From: Micromonospora sp. NBC_00421
GTDB taxonomy: Bacteria > Actinomycetota > Actinomycetes > Mycobacteriales > Micromonosporaceae
Direction: 5' to 3'
DNA length: 64,000 nt
NCBI RefSeq assembly: GCF_036017915.1
Contig: NZ_CP107929.1
Span: forward strand, 558,001 to 622,000
The translations under genes and the position numbers were made by a program. Shown here one piece after another: positions 52,428 to 59,966 of this stretch (position 1 is the first letter of the stretch; the number at the start of each line of letters is the position of its first letter). Below the pieces are notes generated by a model. The model was not told the DNA's origin and searched no databases. It saw only the letters and a program-made list of their open reading frames with translations.

Positions 52428-52820
52428 ACCCTCCATACTCCTGTCTACGGTTGCCGGGGCATGCGTCGGGGTAACCCCGGCACCGCCCGGATCTCTGCCG
52501 GAACTGCTGTTCCGGCCGTGCCAGCTGCTGGTCCGCCGTTTCCTCCGGTCCGGTCGGTCGGTCCGGTCCTGTCGGTCCGGCTGGCCGGGGCCGTTCGACG
52601 ACCGCGAGATCATGGCGGACGAGGCCGCAGTGATCTTCGGTTTGTCGGTGCCGGGGGAGACGACCCTGCTGGTCGGTCTCCTAGCGTACGCGGGACCGCG
52701 AAGGCCCGTCTCGGCACTGCTCCCGACGACCGCCCCCACCGTGACCGGCGACACCCCCACCCCCGCCCCCGCCACCCCCGGTGGCGGGTCCGTCGCCCCG
52801 TCAGCAAGACCGCACTCGAA
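52428..52820. other. typA upstream region
   Basis: 393 bp between the MMPL-gene hairpin and typA. Features: palindrome CGGGGTAACCCCG near 52468, dyad GCCGGAAC/GTTCCGGC (52497-52516), and a purine/pyrimidine-biased run of CCGGT and CGGTC units (52540-52590). The typA promoter must lie here; no clear -35/-10 is visible. Confidence 0.4.
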
Positions 52821-52866
52821 CATGGTTGTAGTGGCATCCAGTGCATCGGATGCCACTACAACCATG
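52821..52866 (-). terminator. Perfect 19-bp stem downstream of the MMPL gene
   Basis: Arms CATGGTTGTAGTGGCATCC (52821-52839) and its exact reverse complement (52848-52866), loop AGTGCATC. The stem is only about 50% GC, unlike most hairpins here, and the outer bases form ATGG...CCAT. It lies 40 bp after the MMPL stop on the minus strand, where it may terminate transcription before typA. No T-run follows; a repeat-element origin is also possible. Confidence 0.65.
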
Positions 52867-52868
52867 AG

Positions 52869-52905
52869 GCAGCGCGCTCCTGAACCAGGAAGCAGCGCGC
52901 TCCTG
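52869..52905. repeat. 14-bp direct repeat before the hairpin
   Basis: GCAGCGCGCTCCTG occurs at 52869-52882 and 52892-52905, separated by AACCAGGAA. It lies directly beside the 19-bp stem and 1 bp before the MMPL stop codon. Confidence 0.7.
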
Positions 52906-52906
52906 C

Positions 52907-55060
52907 TCAGTCCCGCCCGGCGCGGGAGCGGTCGGGGGTGAGGGTGTCGGGGGTGGGGGTGGCGGGGACGGGCTCGGTGGGGGTGTCCCGGTGGATCCGG
53001 CCCGGCCACCAGAACCGGTCGCCGAGCACGAACGCCAGCGCCGGCACCAGCACCGTACGGACCAGCAGGGTGTCGAGCAGCACACCGATGCACACGATGA
53101 TCCCGATCTGGGTCAGGGTGATCAGCGGCAGGACGCCGAGGACGGCGAAGACCGCGGCGAGCAGGATGCCGGCGCTGGTGATCACCCCGCCGGTGACCCG
53201 CAGGGCGGAGAGCATCCCGTCCCGGGTGCCGGCCCGGCGGGCGTCCTCCCGGGCCCGGGTGACCAGGAAGATGTTGTAGTCCACCCCGAGTGCCACGAGG
53301 AACACGAAGGCCAGCAGCAGCACCCCGCTGTCCAGCGCGGGGAAGCCCAGCACGTGGTCGAAGAGCAGCCAGGCCGCGCCGAGGCTGGCGAAGAAGGACG
53401 CGATCACGGTGAGCACCAGCAGCAGCGGGGCGAGCAGCCCGCGCAGCAGCAGCACCAGCACGGCGAAGACCAGCACCAGGATGATCGGCAGGATCAGCCG
53501 CAGGTCCCGGGTGTTGGCCTCGTCGGAGTCGTACGTCGCGGCCACGGTGCCGCCGACGAGTGCCCCACCGGCCGGTGCGACGCCCTCGACGGCGGGCGGT
53601 GCGGAGTCCGGCACGGCGGCGACGGCGTCGCGCAACGCCTCGACGGCCCGGTCGGAGGCCGGGCTGCCCGGTTCGGCGGTCAGCACCACGTCGACCTGGG
53701 CGACTGTGGTGCCGGCCGCGCCGGGGCGGGCGGAGGCGACTCCGGGTACGGTCGCGGCGACCCGGGTGACCGCCGACGCGGCGGCCGGGTTGGTGATGAC
53801 GGCCACTGGCTGGGTGGTGCCGGCGGGGAAGGCACGGGCCAACGTCTCGGCTCCGGCGACCGCCTCCGGCTTGACCCGGAACTGTTCGGTCTCGGACAGG
53901 CCGGTGCGTACGCCCAGCCCACCGAGGGCGAGGCCGGCGAGCAGCAGGGTGGCCAGCACGGCGACCGGCACCGGGCGGCGGACCACGGCCGCGCCGAGCC
54001 GGCCCCACAGCCTGCCCTCCCGGGCGGGGCCGCCGACGGTCGGCACGAACGGCCAGAACAGTCCCCGCCCGAAGACGACAAGCACGGCGGGTAGCACGAA
54101 CAGCGCCGAGAGCATGGCGAAGACGACCCCGGTGGCGCAGGCCACGGCGAGTGCCCGGTTGGTCTCCTGCTCGGACAGCAGCAGCGTGAGTACGCCGAGC
54201 ACGACGGTCCCGCCGCTGGCAAGGATCGGTTCGGCGGTACGGCGTAGGGCGGCGCGCATGGCGGCGAACCGGTCCTCGACGCGGCGCAGTTCCTCCCGGT
54301 AGCGGGCGATGAGCAGCAGGGCGTAGTCGGTGGCGGCGCCGAAGACCAGCACGCTGGCGATGCCGGTGACCGCGCCCTCCTGGAGGTTGATGCCGACGGC
54401 CGGGACGATGGTGTCGACGGCGCGCAGGGTGAGCTGTTCGGTGGCGGCGACGACGATCAGCGGCACGATCCACAGGAACGGGCTGCGGTAGGTGATCAGC
54501 AGCAGCAGGGCGACCACCCCGGCGGTGACGGCGAGCAGGGTGACGTCGGCGCCCTCGAAGACCTTGGTCAGGTCGGCGGTGAACGCGGGCGCCCCGGTGA
54601 CCGCGACGGTGAGGCCGTCGGGCAGGCCGGTGAGGGTGTCGCGTACCTGGGCCACCTCGTCGGCGACGGCCTGCTGGCCACCTGCGGTGTCCAACGGCAC
54701 GGCGAGCAGCGCGACGGTGCCGTCCGGGGAGACCTGGGGCGGGCTGACCTGACCGCCGACGGCCAGCCGGCCCAGTGCGCCGGAGCGGTCGGTGACGGCG
54801 GCCCGGTCGGCGTCGGTCAGCGGGCTGCCGTCGTCCCGGCTGACCACGATGATCGCCGGTTGCACGCCGCTGGCCGGCAGTTGGTCCTGGAGGCGTTCCA
54901 CCTGGGTCGACTGCCACTGCACGGACAGGCCGGTGGCGGAGACCGGGGCGGGGTTGTCGGGCTTGGGGAGCCCGAAGACGACCGCGCCGACGACGATCGC
55001 GGCGACCACGGTGAGCCAGGCGGCGAGCCGGCTGCGGGCGACGCGGGTGAACAGCGACAT
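52907..55060 (-). CDS. MMPL/RND-family membrane exporter
   Basis: 717-residue integral membrane protein of the MMPL type with about 11 or 12 helices in two halves. It begins MSLFTRVARSRLAAWLTVVA. Key segments are GAATDYALLLIARYREELRR (Asp-Tyr of the proton relay in TM4) and VALGVDYNIFLVTRAREDAR (second Asp-Tyr in TM10), with large external loops after the first helix of each half. Such proteins export lipids or small toxic molecules. A MarR regulator is divergent with a shared operator-like dyad (55121-55137), so it is likely ligand-induced. Confidence 0.93.
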   Translation of the reverse strand: MSLFTRVARSRLAAWLTVVAAIVVGAVVFGLPKPDNPAPVSATGLSVQWQSTQVERLQDQLPASGVQPAIIVVSRDDGSPLTDADRAAVTDRSGALGRLAVGGQVSPPQVSPDGTVALLAVPLDTAGGQQAVADEVAQVRDTLTGLPDGLTVAVTGAPAFTADLTKVFEGADVTLLAVTAGVVALLLLITYRSPFLWIVPLIVVAATEQLTLRAVDTIVPAVGINLQEGAVTGIASVLVFGAATDYALLLIARYREELRRVEDRFAAMRAALRRTAEPILASGGTVVLGVLTLLLSEQETNRALAVACATGVVFAMLSALFVLPAVLVVFGRGLFWPFVPTVGGPAREGRLWGRLGAAVVRRPVPVAVLATLLLAGLALGGLGVRTGLSETEQFRVKPEAVAGAETLARAFPAGTTQPVAVITNPAAASAVTRVAATVPGVASARPGAAGTTVAQVDVVLTAEPGSPASDRAVEALRDAVAAVPDSAPPAVEGVAPAGGALVGGTVAATYDSDEANTRDLRLILPIILVLVFAVLVLLLRGLLAPLLLVLTVIASFFASLGAAWLLFDHVLGFPALDSGVLLLAFVFLVALGVDYNIFLVTRAREDARRAGTRDGMLSALRVTGGVITSAGILLAAVFAVLGVLPLITLTQIGIIVCIGVLLDTLLVRTVLVPALAFVLGDRFWWPGRIHRDTPTEPVPATPTPDTLTPDRSRAGRD

Positions 55061-55120
55061 CGAATGTCCTCATGGTCTGCCGGTGTGACGCCGGACGGAG
55101 AGATAGCCCGTTCTTCGAGT

Positions 55121-55137
55121 ATCTTGATAGGCGAGAT
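55121..55137. promoter_or_regulatory. MarR-type operator between divergent MMPL and marR genes
   Basis: Dyad ATCTTG-ATAGG-CGAGAT with one mismatch, the usual size and AT content of MarR sites. GATTAT (55135-55140) may serve as the marR -10, so binding would block marR and MMPL transcription. Confidence 0.6.
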
Positions 55138-55192
55138 TATCGGCAGCTGCTCTATGCTGCAACCGGGCACACCGACAGGGGGCGGCGCGGGC

Positions 55193-55723
55193 GTGGCAGC
55201 GCACGAGATGTATCGGCGGCGGGACGACCCGCGCGGGCGGATGGTGGCCGACATCACCAACGACCTGCGGCGTTACTCGGTGGACGCGCAACACATCGGG
55301 CACGCCTTCGCCGGCCTGCACGGGCTCAACCCGACCGACCTGCACGCGTTGATCGCGGTGATGGACGCCGAACTGCTCGGCGCCCCGATCACCCCCGGCC
55401 GGCTCGGCGAACAGCTCAACCTCTCCTCCGGGTCGGTGACCGCGCTGGTCGACCGCCTGGAACGCGCCGGGCACATCCGCCGGGACCGGGACACCGCCGA
55501 CCGGCGCAAGGTGTTCCTGCACTACGCCGACCAGGGGGCCGCCCTGGCGATGAGCTTCTTCGGCCCGCTCGGCCGGCGTACCGACGAGGTGATGGCCCGG
55601 TTCACCGACGACGAACTGGCGGTCGTGCACCGGTTCCTGGCCACCATGGTCGCCTCGATGCGGGAGCACCGTGACGCCATGCGGGCTGCCCGTGCCGAGC
55701 CGCCCCGCCGTCCGGTGGACTGA
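55193..55723 (+). CDS. MarR-family transcriptional regulator
   Basis: 176-residue winged-helix regulator. The core LGEQLNLSSGSVTALVDRLERAGHIRRDRDTADRRKVFLHY is split across helices as in MarR proteins (recognition helix plus wing DTADRRK). It probably represses itself and the divergent MMPL exporter. GTG at 55193 is chosen with AGGGGG about 10 nt upstream; an ATG at 55208 or 55154 is possible. It ends 6 bp before the CocE-like gene and is likely cotranscribed with it. Confidence 0.9.
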   Translation: MAAHEMYRRRDDPRGRMVADITNDLRRYSVDAQHIGHAFAGLHGLNPTDLHALIAVMDAELLGAPITPGRLGEQLNLSSGSVTALVDRLERAGHIRRDRDTADRRKVFLHYADQGAALAMSFFGPLGRRTDEVMARFTDDELAVVHRFLATMVASMREHRDAMRAARAEPPRRPVD

Positions 55724-55728
55724 CCGCC

Positions 55729-57381
55729 GTGCTGGACCGTTCGCTCGCCCGGCTCGCCGCCGCCGCGCTGCGGCTGCCGGCCGGGCCCACGCACCGGGTC
55801 GACGTCACCCGGGGCCTCACGGTCCGGGCCCGCGACGGGGTGCCGCTGCGCACCGACCACTACGCCCCCCGGGTGCCCGGTGCGCCGACCGTGCTGATCC
55901 GAACCCCGTACGGGCGGGGTGGGCCGATGCGGCTGCTCGGTCGGCTGGTCGCCGGTCGCGGCTTCCACGTGGTGATCCAGTCCTGTCGGGGAACCGACGG
56001 CTCAGGCGGGCGGTTCGACCCGCTGGTGCACGAGCGCGACGACGGCCTGGACACCGTCGACTGGCTGCGCCGGCAACCCTGGTACGCGGGCCGGTTCGGC
56101 ATGTTCGGGGCCAGTTACCAGGGCTTCGTCCAGTGGGCGCTGGCCGCCGACGCGGGAGAGGACCTGGCCGCGATGGTCGCGGTGGTCACCGCCTCGGCCA
56201 CCCGTGACTCGACGTACGCGGGGGAGTCCTTCGCCCTGGACACCGTGCTGACCTGGGCCGAGCTGCTCCAGGCGCAGACCGTGCCGTGGCTGGCCCGGCA
56301 GTGGGAACTCAAGCGCGGGCAGCCCCGGCTGGCCGCCGCCCTGGCCCACCTGCCGCTGGCCGAGGCCGACCGGGTGGCGACCGGGGTGACCGTGCCGTTC
56401 TTCCAGGAGTGGCTGCGCCACCACACCCCGGACGCCGACTACTGGCGGACCCGGGTCTTCGGCGCGCGGATCGCCGAGGTGCGCGCCCCGGTGACGATGG
56501 TCAGCGGCTGGCAGGACATCTTCCTCCCCGCCCAGCTCGCCGACCACGCCGCGCTGCGGGCGGCGGGGGTGCCCACCCGGCTCACCGTCGGCCCGTGGAC
56601 GCACGGCAGCCCCGGGCTGCTGGCGACGGCGCTGCGGGAGGGGCTGGGCTGGCTCGACGCCCACCTGCACGGCCGGCCCGTGCCGCCATGCGCCCCGGTG
56701 CGGGTGCACGTCGGCGGGGACGGCGGCGGTTGGCGGGACCTGCCCGACTGGCCGCCGCCGGCGACCGGGACCCCGTGGCACCTGCACGCCGGTGGCCGGC
56801 TCGCCCCGGAGCCACCGGCGGCGTCGGCACCGGACACCATCCGGTACGACCCGGCCGACCCCACCCCGTCGCTGGGCGGCCCGCTGCTTGTCGCCCAACG
56901 GGCCGGCCCGGTCGACAACCGCCCCGTCGAGGCCCGGCCGGACGTGCTGGTCTACACCGGCGCGGTGCTGACCGCCCCGGTCGAGGTGGTCGGCCCGGTC
57001 CGCGCCGAGATCCACGTCCGCAGCGACCTGCCCTACCTGGACGTGTTCGTGCGGCTCTGCGACGTGGACCTGCGCGGCCGGTCCTGGAACGTCTGCGACG
57101 GTCTGGTCCGGGTCGCCCCCGGCCGGTTCCCGGTCGACCCGGACGGGGTGACCCGGGTGCCTGTGGCACTGTGGCCGGTGGCGCACCGCTTCGCCGTCGG
57201 GCACCGGCTGCGGGTGCAGGTCTCCGGCGGTGCCCACCCCCGGTACGCACGCAACCCCGGCACCGGCGAAGCGCTGGGCGAGGCGGTCACGCTCCGCGCA
57301 GGGCTCCGACAGATCCTGCATGACCCAGCGCACCCTTCGCGGCTGGTGCTGCCGGTGCTCCCCGCCAGTCCCCAGCTTTGA
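55729..57381 (+). CDS. CocE/NonD-type serine esterase
   Basis: 550-residue alpha/beta hydrolase of the X-Pro dipeptidyl-peptidase/CocE group. The nucleophile elbow is FGASYQGFVQW (GxSYxG), with the N-terminal PLRTDHYAPR and TPYGRGG, the catalytic Asp near SGWQDIFLPAQ and the His in VGPWTHGSPG. The C-terminal jelly-roll domain (LVYTGAVLTAPVEVVGPVRA to DLRGRSWNVCDGLVRVAPG) is characteristic. Substrate unknown (acyl esters or acyl peptides). The GTG at 55729 follows the marR stop by 5 bp. Confidence 0.92.
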   Translation: MLDRSLARLAAAALRLPAGPTHRVDVTRGLTVRARDGVPLRTDHYAPRVPGAPTVLIRTPYGRGGPMRLLGRLVAGRGFHVVIQSCRGTDGSGGRFDPLVHERDDGLDTVDWLRRQPWYAGRFGMFGASYQGFVQWALAADAGEDLAAMVAVVTASATRDSTYAGESFALDTVLTWAELLQAQTVPWLARQWELKRGQPRLAAALAHLPLAEADRVATGVTVPFFQEWLRHHTPDADYWRTRVFGARIAEVRAPVTMVSGWQDIFLPAQLADHAALRAAGVPTRLTVGPWTHGSPGLLATALREGLGWLDAHLHGRPVPPCAPVRVHVGGDGGGWRDLPDWPPPATGTPWHLHAGGRLAPEPPAASAPDTIRYDPADPTPSLGGPLLVAQRAGPVDNRPVEARPDVLVYTGAVLTAPVEVVGPVRAEIHVRSDLPYLDVFVRLCDVDLRGRSWNVCDGLVRVAPGRFPVDPDGVTRVPVALWPVAHRFAVGHRLRVQVSGGAHPRYARNPGTGEALGEAVTLRAGLRQILHDPAHPSRLVLPVLPASPQL

Positions 57382-57576
57382 CCTATCTGAAGACAACCCC
57401 TCTGAGCTGGGTATTTCTGGCAACTACGGATAGCGTTCCTCGCAACACTCGATGACGTACACCAGTGCTCGGGTCCGCTCCCCAGCAGGTGCTGCCTACT
57501 GGCAGTCACGATCCTCCAGCCCTGGTTGGCGCTGAAGCAGCCGACGCCGCTGGCCCGGCCGCAGAAACGGGACGTC

Positions 57577-58434
57577 ATGACAACCGCTCCGACCAATCTG
57601 CTCGCCGTCCGCCGGCTCCTGCTCGACACCATCAGCGGGCTCGATCCCGCTTCGGTCGGGATCGTCGGTGATCCGGCCCACCGGGGTGGCTACCACACCG
57701 GCTCGGACCGGGTGGTGGCCAACGACTACTCCGTGGTGGAGTCCACCCGGGACTCCACCGGCCTCACCCTCTACGCCTCGGCACTGGACGTCGGCACGTT
57801 CAGCGTGTGGTCCGGGGGTGCCACCCACAACCTGCGGACGTTCTCCGAGTGGTGTGTCGCCCAGTGCCGGGCGAACACGGGGGACAGCCGCGACATCCGC
57901 GAGATCATCTACAGCCCGGACGGCAAGGTCGTGCGGCGCTGGGACCGGCTCGGCCGGCGCAGCTCCGGCGACGACTCGCACCTGTGGCACACCCACGTCA
58001 GCTTTTTCCGCGACTCGACCAAGGCCGGACGGGACCAGACCCCGCTGTTCCGGCGCTACCTGACCGGCATCGGACTACTGGAGGGCACTGACATGACACC
58101 CGAAGAGCACGCCTGGCTGGAAACCGTCCACCGGAACCTCACCGTCCTGGACGGCCGGAACCCGGTGGGTCAGATCTATACCCGGATGGCTACGGGCGAG
58201 GACCACACCAACCCCGACCTGGTGGTCTCGCACCCGACCCTGAAGTCGCTCGGCACCCAGCTGACCTCGGTGCAGACCGTGCTGGCTGTGCTGGCCAACA
58301 AGGATTTCACCGACGAGCCGGCGATCGTCACCGGCGTACTGGCCGGACTCGCCCCGGACAAGATCGCCGCCGCCATCCCGCCCACCATCGCGAAGCAGGT
58401 CGCTGACGAACTGGCCAAGCGGCTGGTCGCCTGA
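57577..58434 (+). CDS. M15-like peptidase / phage-type endolysin
   Basis: 285-residue protein resembling lysins of actinomycete prophages. The N-terminal part has Zn-site-like features of M15/VanY-type peptidases: HRGGYHTGSD, YASALDVG and SHLWHTHVSFF, supplying His, Asp and His. The last 110 residues (MTPEEHAWLETVHRNLTVL onward) are a helical tail often found in phage lysins. No signal peptide or holin gene is next to it. It lies outside the integrated element that starts at 59931, so it may be a remnant of an older phage or a domesticated enzyme. Start ATG 57577 has only a weak ribosome site. Confidence 0.7.
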   Translation: MTTAPTNLLAVRRLLLDTISGLDPASVGIVGDPAHRGGYHTGSDRVVANDYSVVESTRDSTGLTLYASALDVGTFSVWSGGATHNLRTFSEWCVAQCRANTGDSRDIREIIYSPDGKVVRRWDRLGRRSSGDDSHLWHTHVSFFRDSTKAGRDQTPLFRRYLTGIGLLEGTDMTPEEHAWLETVHRNLTVLDGRNPVGQIYTRMATGEDHTNPDLVVSHPTLKSLGTQLTSVQTVLAVLANKDFTDEPAIVTGVLAGLAPDKIAAAIPPTIAKQVADELAKRLVA

Positions 58435-58532
58435 CGGCCGAGCCCGTGGGCACCCCGTCCGCCGTCGGCACACCCGCAGCAGCGGTCCGTGCCGGAGTGG
58501 TGAGAGCGGCGGGTGACCGCGGGAAAGCGCTC

Positions 58533-58561
58533 GGTGGCGGCGGCCCACGGCCGCCGCCACC
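58533..58561 (-). terminator. csp terminator
   Basis: Perfect 13-bp stem GGTGGCGGCGGCC (58533-58545), loop CAC, GGCCGCCGCCACC (58549-58561), 10 bp past the cold-shock gene stop. No T-run. Confidence 0.7.
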
Positions 58562-58570
58562 GGCACGGAC

Positions 58571-58774
58571 CTACAGCGGGCGGACGTTCTCCGCCTGCGG
58601 ACCCTTCTGCCCCTGGGTCACATCGAACTCGACCTTCTGGGCCTCCTGCAGCTCCCGGTATCCGCTACTGGCGATCGCCGAGTAGTGGACGAAGACGTCG
58701 GGGCCTCCGCCGTCCTGCTCGATGAAGCCGAAGCCCTTTTCCGAGTTGAACCACTTGACCGTGCCGGTTGCCAT
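58571..58774 (-). CDS. Cold-shock protein (CspA family)
   Basis: 67-residue nucleic-acid chaperone with one cold-shock domain. [18 protein letters not shown] contains RNP1 (KGFGFI), and DVFVHYSAI contains RNP2. Length and start are standard. GGGAGAG lies 5 nt before the ATG. It diverges from the methyltransferase gene; the shared region carries a TACTG/CAGTA dyad at 58834-58849. Confidence 0.97.
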   Translation of the reverse strand: MATGTVKWFNSEKGFGFIEQDGGGPDVFVHYSAIASSGYRELQEAQKVEFDVTQGQKGPQAENVRPL

Positions 58775-58833
58775 GCATCTCTCCCTGTTTTACAACGGGT
58801 GACCCTCCACCACTGCGGCGGCTGGTCGCCCTG

Positions 58834-58849
58834 TACTGCCCCGACAGTA
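58834..58849. promoter_or_regulatory. Small dyad between csp and methyltransferase genes
   Basis: TACTG (58834-58838) and CAGTA (58845-58849) around CCCCGA. It could be an operator or part of the csp leader. Low certainty. Confidence 0.3.
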
Positions 58850-58959
58850 ACCGGCCGGCCCGGTTTTTGCCTGCTGAAGTGCCGCAAGATTCAACGGAAA
58901 ACTCGCGGGCGGTGCCGGAATACCGCCCGTCGGCTGGTCGGCTCCGGCACACTCGACCG

Positions 58960-59643
58960 GTGAACGGACTGAGTACCGCCGCGTTGACCGCGCTGGAGCG
59001 GGAGATTGACGCGCCGGGTGAGGGGCTGGACCGGCTCCGGCTGGTGCCCACGCCGTTCGTGCCCGAGGTGCGGCTGCACCTCGCCGAGGACGCGATCGTC
59101 TGGTGGGCCCGGATGGAGGCGGCGGCCGGCCATACCCTGCCGCCGCCGTTCTGGGCGTCGGCCTGGGCCGGCGGCCAGGCGCTCGCCCGGCACCTGCTGG
59201 ACCACCCCGACCTGGCCGCCGGCCGTCGGGTCCTCGACCTGGCCGCCGGCTCCGGGCTGGTCGCCATCGCCGCCGCGCTGGCCGGTGCCACCCAGGTCGT
59301 CGCCAACGACGTGGACCCGTACGCGGTGGCGGCGGTGACCGTCAACGCACGGGCCAACCGGGTACGGGTGCTCGCCCGCCAGGGCGACCTGCTCGACGAC
59401 GACGGAACGCCCGCCGATCTGCTGGTCGCCGGGGATGTGCTCTATGACCGGGACCTGGCTGAACGGGTGCTGCCGTACCTGCGACGGGCCGCCGAGGGCG
59501 GAACGCAGGTGCTGGTCGGCGACCCGGACAGGGGGCACCTGCCGCCGGACGTGCTGGAGGTGGTGGCCAGCTATCCGGTGCCGACCACCGAACCCTCCGT
59601 CGACTCCCAGGTCCGTCGGGTGCAGGTGCTGCGACCCCGCTGA
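58960..59643 (+). CDS. Class I SAM methyltransferase (ETFB-KMT/Nnt-like)
   Basis: 227-residue methyltransferase. Motif I is VLDLAAGSGLVAIAAAL, followed by ANDVDPYAVAAVTVNARAN and DLLVAGDVLYDRDLAERVLP, a pattern of the METTL20/ETF-beta lysine methyltransferase group (a PPFWASAWAGG stretch is typical). A protein-lysine target such as electron-transfer flavoprotein is possible but not shown. The GTG at 58960 gives MNGLSTAALTALER. Confidence 0.85.
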   Translation: MNGLSTAALTALEREIDAPGEGLDRLRLVPTPFVPEVRLHLAEDAIVWWARMEAAAGHTLPPPFWASAWAGGQALARHLLDHPDLAAGRRVLDLAAGSGLVAIAAALAGATQVVANDVDPYAVAAVTVNARANRVRVLARQGDLLDDDGTPADLLVAGDVLYDRDLAERVLPYLRRAAEGGTQVLVGDPDRGHLPPDVLEVVASYPVPTTEPSVDSQVRRVQVLRPR

Positions 59644-59645
59644 AC

Positions 59646-59720
59646 GGCCCGGGAGGGGCGGCGTCGGCGTGGCCCGGGAGGGGCGGCGTCGGCGTGGACC
59701 GGGAGGGGACGGCGTCGACC
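59646..59720. repeat. 25-bp tandem repeat, three copies
   Basis: Units beginning GGCCCGGGAGGGGCGGCGTC at 59646 and 59671 are identical; a third at 59696 differs at several positions. It lies between the methyltransferase gene and the cut MBL gene. No spacers, so not CRISPR. Confidence 0.85.
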
Positions 59721-59745
59721 GGCCGGGCCGACCGACGCCGCGCCG

Positions 59746-59934
59746 TCACCAGCCGCGGGCCCGCCACTGCGGCAGCGACGCCCGCTCCGCGCCGAGGGTG
59801 CTGTCTGCGCCGTGCCCCGGGTAGAACCAGGTCTCGTCGGGCAGCCGGTCGAACAGCTTCTGCTCGACGTCGTCGATGAGTTGACCGAAGCGCTCCGGGT
59901 CCCGGTCGGTGTTCCCCACGCCTCCGGGGAATAG
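59746..59934 (-). pseudogene. MBL-fold metallo-hydrolase, C-terminal fragment cut by integration
   Basis: The fragment reads LFPGGVGNTDRDPERFGQLI, then DDVEQKLFDRLPDETWFYPG and HGADSTLGAERASLPQWRARGW to the TGA at 59746. This is the last quarter (about 60 residues) of a glyoxalase-II-like metallo-beta-lactamase-fold hydrolase; the PGHG is the final metal-site motif. The rest of the gene, with the HxHxDH site, should be on the far side of the integrated element. The junction lies within the LFPGG codons, where host-like sequence ends and a rare CTA leucine codon begins. Confidence 0.85.
59921..59934. other. Inferred attachment-site junction (attL)
   Basis: Host MBL gene sequence (CCTCCGGGGAA, encoding the end of LFPGG in reverse) changes to unrelated sequence at about 59931-59934. 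The integrase gene starts 33 bp beyond, the usual position of a serine integrase next to its att site. Exact crossover dinucleotide unknown. Confidence 0.6.
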
Positions 59935-59954
59935 CGGTGGCGCTAAGACGCCCA

Positions 59955-59960
59955 TACTAT
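59955..59960 (+). promoter_or_regulatory. -10 box of integrase gene, next to att junction
   Basis: TACTAT, then six bases, then the ATG at 59967: leaderless. The -35 position (about 59932-59937) falls on the attachment junction. Confidence 0.5.
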
Positions 59961-59966
59961 GCCCTC

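Noticed and set aside
50559..55073. Single 1504-codon open frame on the minus strand spanning typA and the MMPL region
   Set aside because: The typA part is real, but upstream of 52436 it runs in the wrong frame through the MMPL gene, which has its own frame with helices and family motifs.
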